Source of the DNA: Coturnix japonica
Taxonomy: Eukaryota; Chordata; Aves; Galliformes; Phasianidae
NCBI RefSeq assembly: GCF_001577835.2
Contig: NC_029521.1
Span: forward strand, 16,499,605-16,563,604
Direction of reading: 5' to 3'
Length of the DNA stretch: 64,000 nt
Of this stretch, positions 28,301 through 40,786 are shown piece by piece. Position numbers and translations under genes: made by a program. The notes below the pieces were generated by a model that did not search any database, had not been told where the DNA came from, and saw only the letters and a program-made list of their open reading frames with translations. How positions within the stretch are numbered: the first letter of the stretch is position 1; every line of letters begins with the position of its first letter.

Positions 28301-31300
28301 TTACCCTTTGAGTGATTCATGTTAATTCAGGTTACAGCTTGGGTGAGTAACTTTCCTGATTGAGAGTCTCCATTGGATTTCTCAGGTGATGTGTAGACTC
28401 ACTGACAGGCAAGAGGGATGAATCACCCTGGGCTGAGCTTTGCTGACCTGCTGCATGCTGTCTGCATCGAAGCTCCCTGCCCGTTTCACCATTCAGAATG
28501 GAGATGAATCAGTGCAATAGCAAAACTAGGAGCCTCTCCTCTGTATTGACACAGTGCTCCCATTGGCAATGTCATCAGCTCTCAACACTGAGAGCCTGCA
28601 CACCCTACACACTATAGCATGGCTGCCATTGATCCCAATGGGAAAGCTCATCTTAGCAATGATTTGTCAGGGAAGACAGGGGGATGCAGAAGCTGGAAAA
28701 TGGGAACTGCAGCCTGAGGCAGCTTGGCCAGTAGTCCACAGACATGGTGTGACAAGCCCAGTGGTGGGGAAGGAGTTGGCAGGTTTGGGGAGGGGGCTCC
28801 AGTCTTTGTTCATGGGTCCCAAGAGCAACAGAACTGCTGATCCAGAGAGAAAACATGATTAATTTCATCCCTTCTGCTATGCAGCAACAGGCTGAGTCTG
28901 TTCTGGAGTACCCCATGGGTAGTCTTTCTGCGCCTGCACCATGCCTGTGCAGTTACGTGTTGTATCCCCTGGGCTCTGCACTTCCTTTTAACCTGTGATT
29001 TGGGGGCTGGACTTCTTTTGTTACAGTCCACTGCTTTATGGTGGGGGTTCCTGCCTGTGTGGACTGCATGGGTGGCTCATGTGACCAAACTAAGATTTCC
29101 TGTCATTGCCTGAGAGACCAGGTTAGGCTCCAAGGCTTGAGTCTTGCCTGCAGGGAGCATCCTATAAGGCATGAGGACTGCAGCCCTGCCAAGGCTCTAC
29201 TGGCACTGTGGTACTTTCCAACTCTCAGTCCCACTCCTGCTTCAGCCCTGATACCATTCACTCTGCTACCAGCAAATAAATGTCATGGGCAGCTGAAAAG
29301 CAGTGAGACCAGAGGCAATAATTGCCTCAGGGTTTAGCAGCACCTTGACCCCAGTCTGATCTCTCCTGATGTCTTCTCTCCTTGCTGCATTCCTGCTTTA
29401 GCTCTGCTGTCATCCTACTGAAGAGCATAAATTTAAATCATACAATTAAAAGTAATGCTACTAATAGCAATGAACAGAGGGGAGAGAGTTCCACTTGGGA
29501 ATTTTCTTATCTCTGGCTTTTGAGTCTCTTTCTGCAACTTTATGAGCTGGGAATGTGTTTTCAATGGGGCTTGCATGAGTACAACATTAGTCCACTGCTG
29601 GGAAAGCCTCAGAGCCAAGAGTCAGACAGGCAACCATACAGGGGAAGGGGTGCTAATGCTGACATGTAGGGATACCTTGTTCTGATGAGGGCAGCTAACC
29701 TGGGCTTGGGGAAAGCCTTGAAGGTGTCACAGGACTAGCAGCCCCACTCCACCCCACTGTTATGGACTGGTGCTGGCCTCAGCTCTGGGATCTTCCAATC
29801 CTCTCAGTTTCCACGGGATCCATGTGGTGTCTATCACACTTCTCTTGCTCAGATAGTAAAACTTTATGGCATCTTTCATCATCGCCTTGCAGAGGGCTGG
29901 ATGCAGCCTGCAATCTGCAGGGAGTGGACAGGCTGGTGGTGGGGTCCTGCTGTCCCCTGCTGGCAGCCCCACATGGTTGTGGCACTGCCTGGGTGGCAGC
30001 AGGGCATGGCAGACTGCAGGAGAGTCACCTCAGCATGCCAGGCAGGGGCAATGCTTAGAGAAACCAAACAGAAACCTTCTCTGATTCCCACCAGGGCTAA
30101 ACATCTCTTACTGCTGTTTCTCAGGGCAAGGTGTGTACTACTAAGTGCAGACACAGCACAGTGGCCATGGTGGCTGTACTATTACAGCGTGACTAAAAAA
30201 AAGTGTGAGAAGGGAGGGATGAAAGTGGGGACTAGCATTGCTATGAAATGCTAACATGGCATAAAATCCTCTCAGCTCAACCCATACATCATTGGCAGCA
30301 GCCAGTAAATGTGAATCCTGGCTGGCAGCCAGGGTGCAAATGGCAAGCCTCTATGCGCGGAAAGTAGCTTAATGTGCAGTGGAGACCACTGCTATCAAGG
30401 CTTCCAGAACAGGCTGTGCTGGCGCATAGGTTTTACAGTGTTGGTTACAGGCTGTTAAACCCCTTTAGGTCATAAGTTCTCATTCTTTTTTAACTGCATA
30501 AATTCACTCCTAAAATCCTCACAGAAACACATACAAATGGCTCACAGCTTCACTGAGGGTATCAGCTCCCCACTTGAAAGGAGGTAGAATGAGAGGAGAT
30601 CCCTCTGCCAAGCAAGGTCATGCTTATATGAGGTTACTTCATAGGAGCAGTAGCCAAAAAGCTCCTAAACTGAAGGAAAAACTGGTAGGCACTGAGGATG
30701 CCTGTCCTGCTCACATCATACCTTCCCCCAGGTACCTGAGTGAAGAAGCACTAATGTACCTCTGAGTGGAGAAGGTGGAGAAGACCTTAAGTCACCTGGG
30801 CAAGGGACTCCTCAGGCAGGGGACAAAGACTCTCAGCAAATCAGGGGTAAGCCCACTCTGATGCTGGGAAATGGCTAAAAGAATGTGGAAGGGAGACAGG
30901 AGGTTCAAATCATTAACGTATTAAGTTACCTTTCCCAGATAGACTATGTTCCTCCATCACCACCCCCACCCACAAATTTACTTTTATTTTAAACCCTGAG
31001 GCTTGTTGCTGGCAAAAAAGGAAACTTTGCTGTGAAGGACACCCAGGCAAAGTCATTTGATTTCTGGTTGAGAGCTCACTGCAGTTGGATGTGAGCTCCA
31101 AGGTGATCAAGTGGTGCTCCACCAGGCGACCATGCTGGAAGGGTGGCAGGGGACAACAAGGGTGTGCACAGGGCCCCACTGTTCAGAGCCAGACACTGAA
31201 GAAAACTCCCAGGTCAGCAGCTTCTTCAAGGCTGGGCTAGTGTCTTTCAGCAATCCTGAATTTCCCTCTGCTTTCCTTTGGTCTATGTACTTATTTTTTA

Positions 31301-31353
31301 GCTTTCATGTTTTTAAAGAAACACCTGTAATTCAACACATCAAGGTTAAAAAG

Positions 31354-31383
31354 GAAAAAAACAAACAAACAAACAAAAAAAAC
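31354..31383. repeat. (CAAA)n short tract
   Basis: CAAA units are flanked by A runs, about 1.2 kb upstream of the TMEM72 start codon. Confidence 0.8.
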
Positions 31384-32354
31384 AGTAAAGAAAAATGCTA
31401 TTTGCAGTCTCAGGGTTCTTCAGCCAGTGCAGTGTTTTCTGGAGTCATCAGCCAGAGGAGCACAGAGGCCATTCCTGCAGCATGCCAGCTGCATAGGGCA
31501 GGGAACAGGACGCCAGTGGGGCCTGCACCCCTGAGGACTGTTCTCCTGGCATGTCCTGGTTTATCCATCCCTCTTGAGAAAGAAGTACAGGCTCCCTGTT
31601 GAGCCGTCAGCTGTGGAGTTCCTAAATCCCTGTTTCTTCCAAATACATGCTGTGGGGCAAGTCATGGAGAGGGAAATGCCTGTGTGCAGAGCCCATGTAC
31701 AGCTCGCACTGGCAGGAGGCACAATGAGGGCAGGACCACGGTAATTTGCCCAGCAGATGAGCTCACTGTCATGTGAAACACAGCCCATTGGGCACCAGTG
31801 TCCTCACAGGTCTCCTGCTGTGCTGCGGGAGAAGAGGCTGTGCCCAGCCTGGCAGCAGGTGGGGACCAGTGACCCTCATGAGATGCGCTGTGCTCAGTAG
31901 AACATGGGGTCACGAGTAGGCGCACACTGCCCCATCTCTGCCTTCAAAGTGGTGAGAGCTGCTGCTCCTCGGAAGCACTATGTCCCAGAGAGGCAGGCCT
32001 GGGGTCCCGGTGTAGTCTGTCAAAGCCAATACAAGGAGGCCAGAGTGCATACACATAGCCCTCCTCTGACACCACTCCACATGCCAGTGGGAACCCAGTG
32101 CAAATGGCTGTGGTGCCACTGAAAGGCTGGGGAGCCCAGGAGCCCCTCCATCTACCATGAGCCTGCTGCTCCCTTGCCAAAAGCAAGCATCACCCTCCTC
32201 ACAAATAGTTAACCTGCCGGGAGCTGCACAGCACTAATGACTTCACATGCATTTAATCAGCTTGGGCTTACAGAGCTGCTGCCTCGGAGCAGGAAAGCCA
32301 CGCGTGCACCCCAGTTGCAAGGTTGCAAATGCTCCCAAAGCCGCGCCCCCCCTT

Positions 32355-32367
32355 ACCAATCATTAAT
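32355..32367 (-). promoter_or_regulatory. Possible HNF1-type site upstream of TMEM72
   Basis: The minus strand reads ATTAATGATTGGT, which matches one complete half and the centre of the HNF1 consensus GTTAATNATTAAC but diverges in the outer bases. It lies about 220 bases upstream of the TMEM72 ATG. Human TMEM72 is reported as kidney-enriched and HNF1 factors drive kidney genes, so the placement is suggestive. A match of this quality also occurs by chance in AT-rich DNA. Confidence 0.25.
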
Positions 32368-32584
32368 CATCACCAGGCCGACAAGCGAGGGGGAAAAGGC
32401 CAAGTGTCTGCAACCCTGAAGCAGTGCTGACCGGATCTGTGCAGTGGAAGCTTGCTCTGCCCCTGTCGAGGTGGACAGTCCTTTGGGAAGGTCATCAGGA
32501 CCCGCACACAAGAGGCTCAGCCTGCAGCTGGAGGTCTGAAGAGGGAGCTTCTGCTTAACTGGCATCACCTCCATCATCTTCACC

Positions 32585-35500
32585 ATGCGGCAGGAAGGAT
32601 TCTGGAGTGCCTTGGAGTACACCTGCCGATTGCTGGGCATCACCACTGCAGCAGGTAGGAGCTAGCTCCCTTTCTTTGCTACTAAAAGAATACGCATGGG
32701 GGCTCCTGAACTGCTCCTGAGCCTTTGGCCAGGTGTGGCCACTGTCCCATGCTGCAGAGGGGGTGAGGGAATTTGCTCCCTTTTGCTTTGAGACACATCA
32801 AATGAGAGTGCCGGGTGCACAGGCTGTGTGGAGAAGACGAAACAAAGTGCAGGTGGAAAAGAAAGACAGGTTATTTTCTTGTAAAAAAGAAGGGGAACGA
32901 GCAAAACATGAGTGGGACTGAAAAGCAAAATACATAGGGTGGCACAAAACTGTTGGGCTGCCACGGTGGTGCAACATCTCACTCATTCAGAGTTGGGCTG
33001 TGGTGGACATCCTTGCCTCACAGCATGTCTCTGGGTGGAACACAGCCAGGGCAGGCATGGTGAGCTCTGGGGCTCACTCTGCTACTGCTGCTGACTCTCT
33101 ATCAGGGGTCAGGGCAGTCAGAATTCTGCCTCAGTTTCCTCATTAGCAAAGCAGAGATCAAAAGGCTCAGCTTGCCTCATGGCTGGAATTGTGAACAGAG
33201 GTTCCTGATGAGAGGTATCTCAGGTGCCTGTGTCAGACTCCAGGAATTTTGGATTTCAGACATCGCTTGGTAGGTCACAGCAGGCTCTCCCACCCTTGCA
33301 TTTCCTTTATCAACTGCAGACATTTTGCTCAAGTCAGGGACTAAGCAGAAAGCACAAAGGTCAGCTGGAGAGCACACAGGTCCCCAAGGGCACTCAGAGC
33401 CCTTCTGGGACAGTGGAGGCTGTGCTCCACAGTATTCTTTATAGACCGATAGCGTGCAGTGGTTCAAGTCACTGAGTGTGTATGAACTCCCAGCACATTG
33501 TATTGAGGTTGCAACAGACAGGAACTGGCACACAGCTTTAACCAGTAAATGCAAATCTGTCTGTCTCCATACTCCCCAGGCCCACATGAGCCCGCACTGA
33601 TCACTCTTAAAGCTCCAAGCTCACACAGATCTTCCTGGGTGAAAACACAGTCTTGTTGCTGTGTGAAAACCAAAACTAGAACAGTAAAACTGCAAGTAGC
33701 TTACAGTTTGGAAGAGTCTTAATAGAATATAATCTCTTGACTGTTTGCTATTTTCCACTCTCTGAATAATCCATACCTCTTCCCATAGATCCTCTTGAAA
33801 CCAGCAGTGCAGTCCCCTCAGCTGAGCAGCTACAGAGCACAGAAAGCTGCACTGCCAGTCTCTGTACTTTTCCATATCTCCGCTCTGATGCCTTCCCACT
33901 ATCAACTGGTTTTCCCAAAAGGACAGTGAAGGAATGGGAGGTGCCCATGATTTATTCTTTTGTGTCTCAACGGGGTAAGAAAACAGCCTGATGCAGCGCT
34001 TAGTGCCTGATGAGGTGTATGAGGTTTTCACATGAAATGGAAACCACGCAGAATGGAATCCCACAGGCTTTGGTTGAATAAGAATAATGAAAGGGAGAAG
34101 AGAGCACATCAGCCTCACTAATTGATCCTGAGAAGGCCTGGCCAAGTCCATAGGCTGCTTGCAAACACAGACTGTCCACAAAATGTAACCCTTTCTTCCC
34201 CCAGGACCTTGGAGTGCAATGGGGCTTCTTGTGCAGGATGTATCAGACAGTCCCACTGCCCATTGGCTCATCAGTGAGGAGCAATCAAACCATCCCACAG
34301 ATCACTTCTGTGTTGGGGGTATCTCCGTAAACAGGAGATTTTAGGCCTCGTGATTTCTGCATCCAGAGAGTCTTTACTTATTTCTTAATTCTCATGCTTT
34401 CAACCATTTAATTCCTAATCATGTGCCTTTAACCACATGATTTGGAGAAGATCCAAATCAAGGCAGCAACAAGCCCAAACAAACACCTCAGGATCAACCC
34501 TTTGCTTTTTGCAGATACTTCACACAAATAGCCTTGCAGATAAAGTAGAAGCTGTGCAAAATCAGGAAGATTCCCCAGGCAAAGCAGAGACTAGAGCTGT
34601 TGAATTCTGCATTTGTCTGTGGGGAATGACTGCATTTGTATGGAAAATGTTAAGGTTGTTTTATCACAGGATAGCAAAGGACAGCTCCTTGCATGTAGGA
34701 CTGTACAGCTTGGTCCCTTCACATCCCTCTGAGGATGCTGATATCCCTGATTTGCTTGAGCCTGGAAAGACAGGATGTGGGCCCCATGTATTCCTCTGGA
34801 AGCAGGAGTGGTCAGCACAGGAGATCAGCAGCTGCAAGTGACACAGTAAGAACCAACAAGACCACAGCATCCAGGTGGAGCTTGGCTTGGCTGGATCAGC
34901 ACAACATGCTCAGGCACAGACCCCTGGTACTGGCCCACTTCATAGGCATGAGGGGGTGGTGCTTGCCTCTCTGCTTGTGAGCTTAGTACCCTGCTTCTGG
35001 GTGGGGCATAGCCACAGCTCAGGTAATGTCATCAGAAATCTGGAAATAAAGCTTTCTAACTCCAGTGTGTTGTTAGAGTAACCATAGCCAACTGGTACCT
35101 CAGGCCTTGGCCATTGTGCACTGAGTGTTGAATCAGCTCTCTGTAGCTGGTGCAAAGCATTTATTTTTCTGTACTATTTTGGAAATACCCTTGAGGGATG
35201 TTGAAGGAAAGTTTGCATGCCATAAAGCTATTGGCCCCCAGCAACCAGTCCTGGAAGGACTTTAGCCTTGCTAATACTCTTAATCCCACTTAAACTGACT
35301 CCCCAGTGTGCCGCACTGGCTGGTGCACTGGGGGGATGTTCATTCCTTGTTTTAATCTGCCTGCTCCTGTTACAGGTTTTTCTGTTTGGCTAGCAAAGGA
35401 TTTTAATGCCATGGCTACAGCCCTATTTGAATGCAACTGGCACGGTTTCCCTATCCTGCTTTTGCCTTACAGCCATGTGTGGGGTGCAGCAGAGTTGGTG

Positions 35501-37872
35501 GGCATGGAGAGGGTCAGTGCAGAGAGGCCCCAGGAGAAGCCCATAGAGGTGTGGGATGAGGGGCAGGAGCAGATGGGGAAGTGGAAGCGAAGTCTCTGCA
35601 GCAGTAGAGGGTGGGGACGTGAGACAGACACCACTGCTTACCTCTGTCCAAAGCTGTTATTCTCAGAGCACATCTTCCCAGGTCATGCAGCAGCAGAGCT
35701 GCCTGTAGGGATATTGCTGTGCTTGGTTCCTGGGCTGTACATCAAGGTCAGCTCTCAGCTCTGATCTCAGGGTTCCTGTATCAGCTTGAGTCACCAAAGA
35801 TGCAGAGCAGAAGCAGCGGCACCAGCGGCCACAGATAACAGGGCATGGATGCTGGGAGCTGATGGGACACTAGGGAGTCATAAACTGAGCTAGCAGTCAA
35901 CATCTTTGCTGCTTTCCTTTTCTAGTGCTGATCGGCGTGGGTGTAGAAACTCTACAGCGAGGGCAGTTCAAAAGCCTGGCTTTCTACCTGCTGTGAGTAT
36001 TTTTACCCTTGCACTCAGAGCTAGTAGAGGTGGCACAGTTGATTCCTCCACCAAATATAGCTCCAAACTAGCCTGCAACAGCAACAGGGAACAGGATCAA
36101 AGACTTTGGGGAATTGAGATCTCCCTCATTAGGCTTCCAAAGAGTAAACTGATCCTGTTAGTGAGGATGACCCTCTCCCCATACTAATGTAGATTCAGGC
36201 AGGCCAGAATTGACACTGGCTGCAAGGTAACCCTCCATGGGCAGAAGGTCTTGGGCTCTCCTCCATAAATCAGCCAGGTAAAGACTGTTCAGACCCTAGT
36301 AAACAGTCTTTGTTGTGACTGGGACAGTAAATCCCAGCCCTCTACGCCCCTTCTTCCATCTGCAGAGAATGCTTCAGTCCAGCAGTGCCTCCCTGACAGC
36401 TTCACCTTTCAGTTTTTCAGGGGTTGCAGTTACTGTCTGTGAAGGCTTCTTCTTTCTCAGTTTGTTCCTGGAGATGTTCTTCACGTGAGTAGACCCTGTC
36501 CAGTCTTTCTCAGCCCTTGTGGGACTTGCCCAGGGCAACCTGTCATTTACAGGCAACATCAGACCTGTCAAGGCTGCAACTGCCACACCAAAGGTCCCGC
36601 CCCTACTGCCATAGCAGTAGTACAGAGGGGAGATGAGTGGGGTCATGTCCACACCCAATCAAACACATTTTACCCCAAACTTGTGCCATAATCTGCTGAG
36701 TGTCAGTATGACAAACCCTAGTCTGCAGCATCTCCTTATGTAGTCACAAAAGGATCCAGCAGAAGTTTGAGTTAAAATGTAGAAAATCCTTATGCACTTC
36801 TGCTAACTTTCAGAATAAACCCAAAATCTCCAATTGCTAGGAGACAACAACCTTAATCCAACTAGTATGTACAAGCATGCCCAGAAGGGGTCATGTATGG
36901 TGCTGACTTATTACCTCTGCCCACCACACTCAGGGTTCAGATTTCATTTAGCTTTCCTGACCAAACCACCAGTTTTTCTTGGCAAACTGGAGCGAGAGTC
37001 TGAACCTTTAGATAGGTCATGGTTAGGTCCAAATCCCCTCTCCATGCACTTGGTGTACAAGGACTTCTGTTTCTCTCTCCAGATATGAGCCTGACTCTTT
37101 GGCACATTCCTGCTGGAAGCAAGCCAGACGCCCAGGGAGTTTCCAGAAATTCCTGGGGTACACTCTGCTCTCGGTGGCTTGCTTCTTGCATCCCGTCATC
37201 ATCTGGCATGTTACCATACCTGGTGAGGAGCCTGTGCTGGGGTGGGGAGTGGTGCAAATGAAAGAGAAATGTGGTCTGTTGGGGACAGCGGACTGGTAGA
37301 CCCACAGATGGTGAGGATGTGTGCAGTGCTGAGTTAGCTGGACCAAACAAACACTCATTGGCTAGGACTTCACCTTGGGCCAGCCCTCAACCTACATATC
37401 ATTCTCTCCAGGGTCCATGCTAGTGCTCACTGCCTTGGCCTACTTCCTGCTGAGCAAGAGGAGAAAGACCCCAGGGCATAAAGAGGCGCATCCTGAAGCA
37501 GGCCAATATGTGGACCCTTCAGCCACCATGGCAGCCCCAACCATTGCTGGTGACACAGAGCAGACCTACACCTTCCACGAGGCCCAGAGGGAGCAGCATT
37601 GCTCACTGCTGGGCCACATGAAGAGCATCCTGAAGGGCAGCAGGGACAGAAGTCTGACCTCTGCAGCTGCACTCCAACCAGAGGTCCCACCAGCCCCACG
37701 CAAGCAAGTGCACTTCCAGGAGAAAGTGGTGCAAATAATACCTTCTGTCAGTGAAAGCCTGGATGACGTGGAGAGTGAGGCTGAAGAAACCACATCAGAC
37801 ACAGCACCCATCCTCACCCCTCCTGATACCCCTGTCGTCCTTTCTCCCCTCAGTCCCACAGGACTGTTTTGA
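32585..37872 (+). CDS. TMEM72: Transmembrane protein 72, complete, five coding exons
   Basis: Exons at 32585-32654, 35926-35992, 36413-36484, 37083-37222 and 37412-37872 join in frame with GT-AG introns to 810 bases, giving 269 residues (human about 275). Recognition rests on the start ([13 protein letters not shown]), exon 2 (LIGVGVETL, then [11 protein letters not shown]), exon 4 ([20 protein letters not shown]) and the tail ([21 protein letters not shown], terminal TGLF). All match human TMEM72 as I remember it. Hydrophobic segments lie at about residues 15-33, 40-69, 93-115 and 118-131, suggesting four membrane spans. A roughly 135-residue polar tail follows, probably cytoplasmic. The tail holds SILK at 188-191 and KQVHF at 214-218. 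The ATG has A at -3. The molecular function is not established. No break was seen, and intron 1 (3.3 kb) is the only long one. Confidence 0.93.
32655..35925 (+). other. TMEM72 intron 1
   Basis: This intron is bounded by a G|GTAGGA donor and a TTTTCTAG acceptor. It contains a 225-codon minus-strand open frame (33621-34298) with no recognisable domain. No transposon family was recognised inside. Confidence 0.85.
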
Positions 37873-38725
37873 GGACTCACCAAGAACAAGGACAAAGCAG
37901 GCACGCTTGTACTGGTGTTCCTCCATGATATTCAGGCATCTGATGGACCTCATGCTATGGGCAGTGCTGCTACAATGACTAGACTATCACAGCCTCCTCT
38001 GAGCATGTTATGGCCTGGCAGGTCAGCAGGAAATCCCACAGGCCAACCCCGCTGCTAGCATGGAGGATGAGGGGTGGAGTGTGCATCATTTATGCCCCAG
38101 CGTGGAGGGGTGGCCCTCCCTACCCTGTCTGGTTCACCTGTTCTGCAGGGACTGCCTGTACAAAGCAGGCCTACACCTGGTGAAAGGGTCTATAGTGGTC
38201 TGTAGCCCTACAACACCATGCCCACGGAACAAGCCATGGATTGACCAGCCTATTGGAAAGTCAGTAAGATTTCTTCTAGGGAATCTCTCCCTAAAGCTTC
38301 ATGCATTATCTATTACAGAATGACACGCCAAAGCAGCAGCCCCTGCCTAATATCACAGCCATGGCATTTGCTTCCCAAGAGGCAGCAAGAAGGATACCAT
38401 CATCCTCTGAGCAGCCTCTGTTGGGAACAGTTGTCTTCTGACTGTCCTTGTTGTGCCTGGAAGAGCTCACGGAAGCTTGGAGTTATCAAGCATTCTTCTG
38501 GAGCTAGCACTTAAAAAATGTTCTTTTTTGAGACATGCTCTGAGCCTAGCAGGGGAGTCACCTCCCTGCAGGAGCAGGGAGGACACTAGGGAGCCCTCTG
38601 GAGCTTTGGGATGCTGTAACACCTCAAGTTCCAAAGTTCAGCACTGCACTGTTCGGCATAGCAGATTGTGTTAAATATGGGCCCCAGAGAGCAAAGGCAA
38701 TAATAAAGTTACAGTGCTGCCTCAC
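37873..38725 (+). other. TMEM72 3' UTR with poly(A) signal
   Basis: The first AATAAA after the stop codon is at 38702-38707, which would give a 3' UTR of roughly 850 bases. No earlier AATAAA or ATTAAA was seen. The cleavage point is inferred. Confidence 0.55.
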
Positions 38726-40193
38726 CGATCCCCTCCAATCCTGGAACTCTTCACTTATGCCTTAATCCTATTGTATCCTCTGCCCTTTGAGGACTATTTA
38801 CCTATAATAAGGCATTTGTTTTCTTCTCAGTCCCTCAGGTAGGATTTGCAACCTCTCTAGGGTTCTCCCAGAGCAGTACAGGGTATATATCCCAAGACTC
38901 TTTTCTCTGCTCCTGGCTCCATTAGCAAAGGGACCTACAACTAAGTCTGCTCTTGCAGATGCCATCTGCAAGGCTCTCTCATTGGTACTGGGCAACTCTT
39001 ACGGCTGCATATGGGAAGGAGTAGGGCAGTAGGGTTTGCTCAGACACTGGATATGAGCGCTGGAGTGGGTGAGTGAAACTGCCCGCAGCAGCAGTTGGTC
39101 TCTTGCGCTCAGATGTTCCTACAACCAGACATGAACAAAAAAAGCTTCCTGTTCCATCACTGCTGTTTGAAATGATAACTGCTAACTGATAAATGATAAT
39201 CTGCTGTATATACTATGCAGAGATTACAGAATTCTTCCTTCCAGTCACACAAATTAAACCTCCATTCCAAAATAACATGCTGGAGGAGAGTCACATACAC
39301 CCCTCTCCACTTCTCTAAAAGTCTGTTCAGAGACATCTCCTTGACTCAGTCACACATCTGCCCATTACACAGAGGTAAGGGTTATCAAAAAGGCAGAACT
39401 CCTCATAGATCAACCAGTCTGCTGGTTAGATCAACATGATCTGCATGGATGAAGATCATGTTTATGCCACTGCCTCTTACTCAGGACAGCCTAGGTACAC
39501 ACAGCCAACCTGCAGCCAAATGTCAACCATCTGCCCTTGCACAGCAGTCCCACACCCTATGCCTGTAAGACAGCAGAAGCAGATGACAAGGGGAATAGCA
39601 AAGGAGTAAGAGTGCTGGGGGTGGGGAAAAACAAATTTCACCCCAAATTTTATTGTGCTGTGAAATGCATTTATAGAGTTCTTAATCATTAGCATCTGCA
39701 GAATTAGGCCTTTTGGTTTTCACGCGTGTCCCTCTAAAGCCCTGTTCCAGGATTCCATTGGGAAATGAGACTGGGAAAAGCTGCCTGTAAGGTGGTGGAT
39801 CAGCCTTACTGGGAATTCCCCTGGGCAAAATGCTCTTCCATATCCCACCAATCTAGGTGCATTTCTTGCCTGCTCTCTTGTGTTGGTCTGGCTCTTCTCC
39901 ATCCCTACAGTTAGATGCCCTAGAAGATGAAGGTTGGCAAAAATCTGTTCATCTCTTTCTGTGTTAAACCACTCAATCAGTTAAAGTCCATCTCTGACTC
40001 ACCAGTAATTCTGGGAATAGATGCTCCTTCAGAGGCAACCAAGCCCTAGCCCAAAACAGCCCTGAAGGACACACTCCCATCACGTAGGCTGAGCTGCTGC
40101 TTCACATTACCTTCTGTAATGTACCCTACCATCCATCCCATCCCAGAGCTATTTGCCGGCTCCATCAGCTGACAGAGCTCATTAGCCCAAAGT

Positions 40194-40241
40194 AAAAAAA
40201 AAATAAAATAATAATAATAAAAAAATAATAATAATAATTAG
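40194..40241. repeat. (AAT)n / A-rich simple repeat
   Basis: A run of A is followed by AAT units, interrupted once by an A7 stretch. Confidence 0.85.
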
Positions 40242-40770
40242 GAAAAAGAAAGTAGGTGGTTGTCTTCTGGGGTTAACGAGCCAAACAAAATCCATGGAAG
40301 AAAGGGCCAGCCACAAAATTAAGAAGGCGAGGGAAACAAGAGAACACTTTTCAAAGGCATCAGACTGTAGAGCAGCTCAGCTGTGCAAAGAAATGTAGCC
40401 TCAGGAGTTCCTTAAAATCCCAGCATAGATGGAATGCTCACCCTCAGGGGGTGCTGGATGACCTTGTGGAGACTGCTTACTGAAGTGTTCATTTATCTTT
40501 TGGACCCTCTTTCTATACCTTATTATGAGGGGCACCTAGGGGGCTACTGAAAGCACCAGAGGCAATGGAGAGTTGGGGGGTGGGATGTCAGCATGGAAAA
40601 CTCACTGAGGCAATGTGATTGCAGGAAAAAAAAGAGAAAGAACTTGATGCAATCAACTGTGAAGTGCAGTGATACCTGAAGTTGAGTTGCCTGAACTGTC
40701 AGTACACACAGCATCACATGAATCCTCTCATATTATTTTTGCATTTATTATTGCTAATTCATAATGCAGC

Positions 40771-40786
40771 TAATCCACTGGGATTA
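40771..40786. promoter_or_regulatory. TAATCC inverted repeat, possible homeodomain dimer site
   Basis: TAATCC, a four-base spacer (ACTG) and GGATTA form a perfect inverted repeat. TAATCC is the core recognised by OTX/PITX-type (K50) homeodomains. Other TAAT cores lie within 60 bases on both sides. Binding is an inference from the motif alone. Confidence 0.3.

Larger units (their letters stand above)
14932..32584. other. Intergenic upstream of TMEM72, no gene recognised
   Basis: I found no exon of a known family in this 17.6 kb. It holds A-rich and CAAA-type tracts (16164, 20780, 25307, 31354) and many short overlapping open frames without domains. In humans TMEM72 lies far downstream of CXCL12 across gene-poor DNA, so a desert here would fit that arrangement. 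This is an inference from human gene order, not something visible in the window. Confidence 0.4.
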
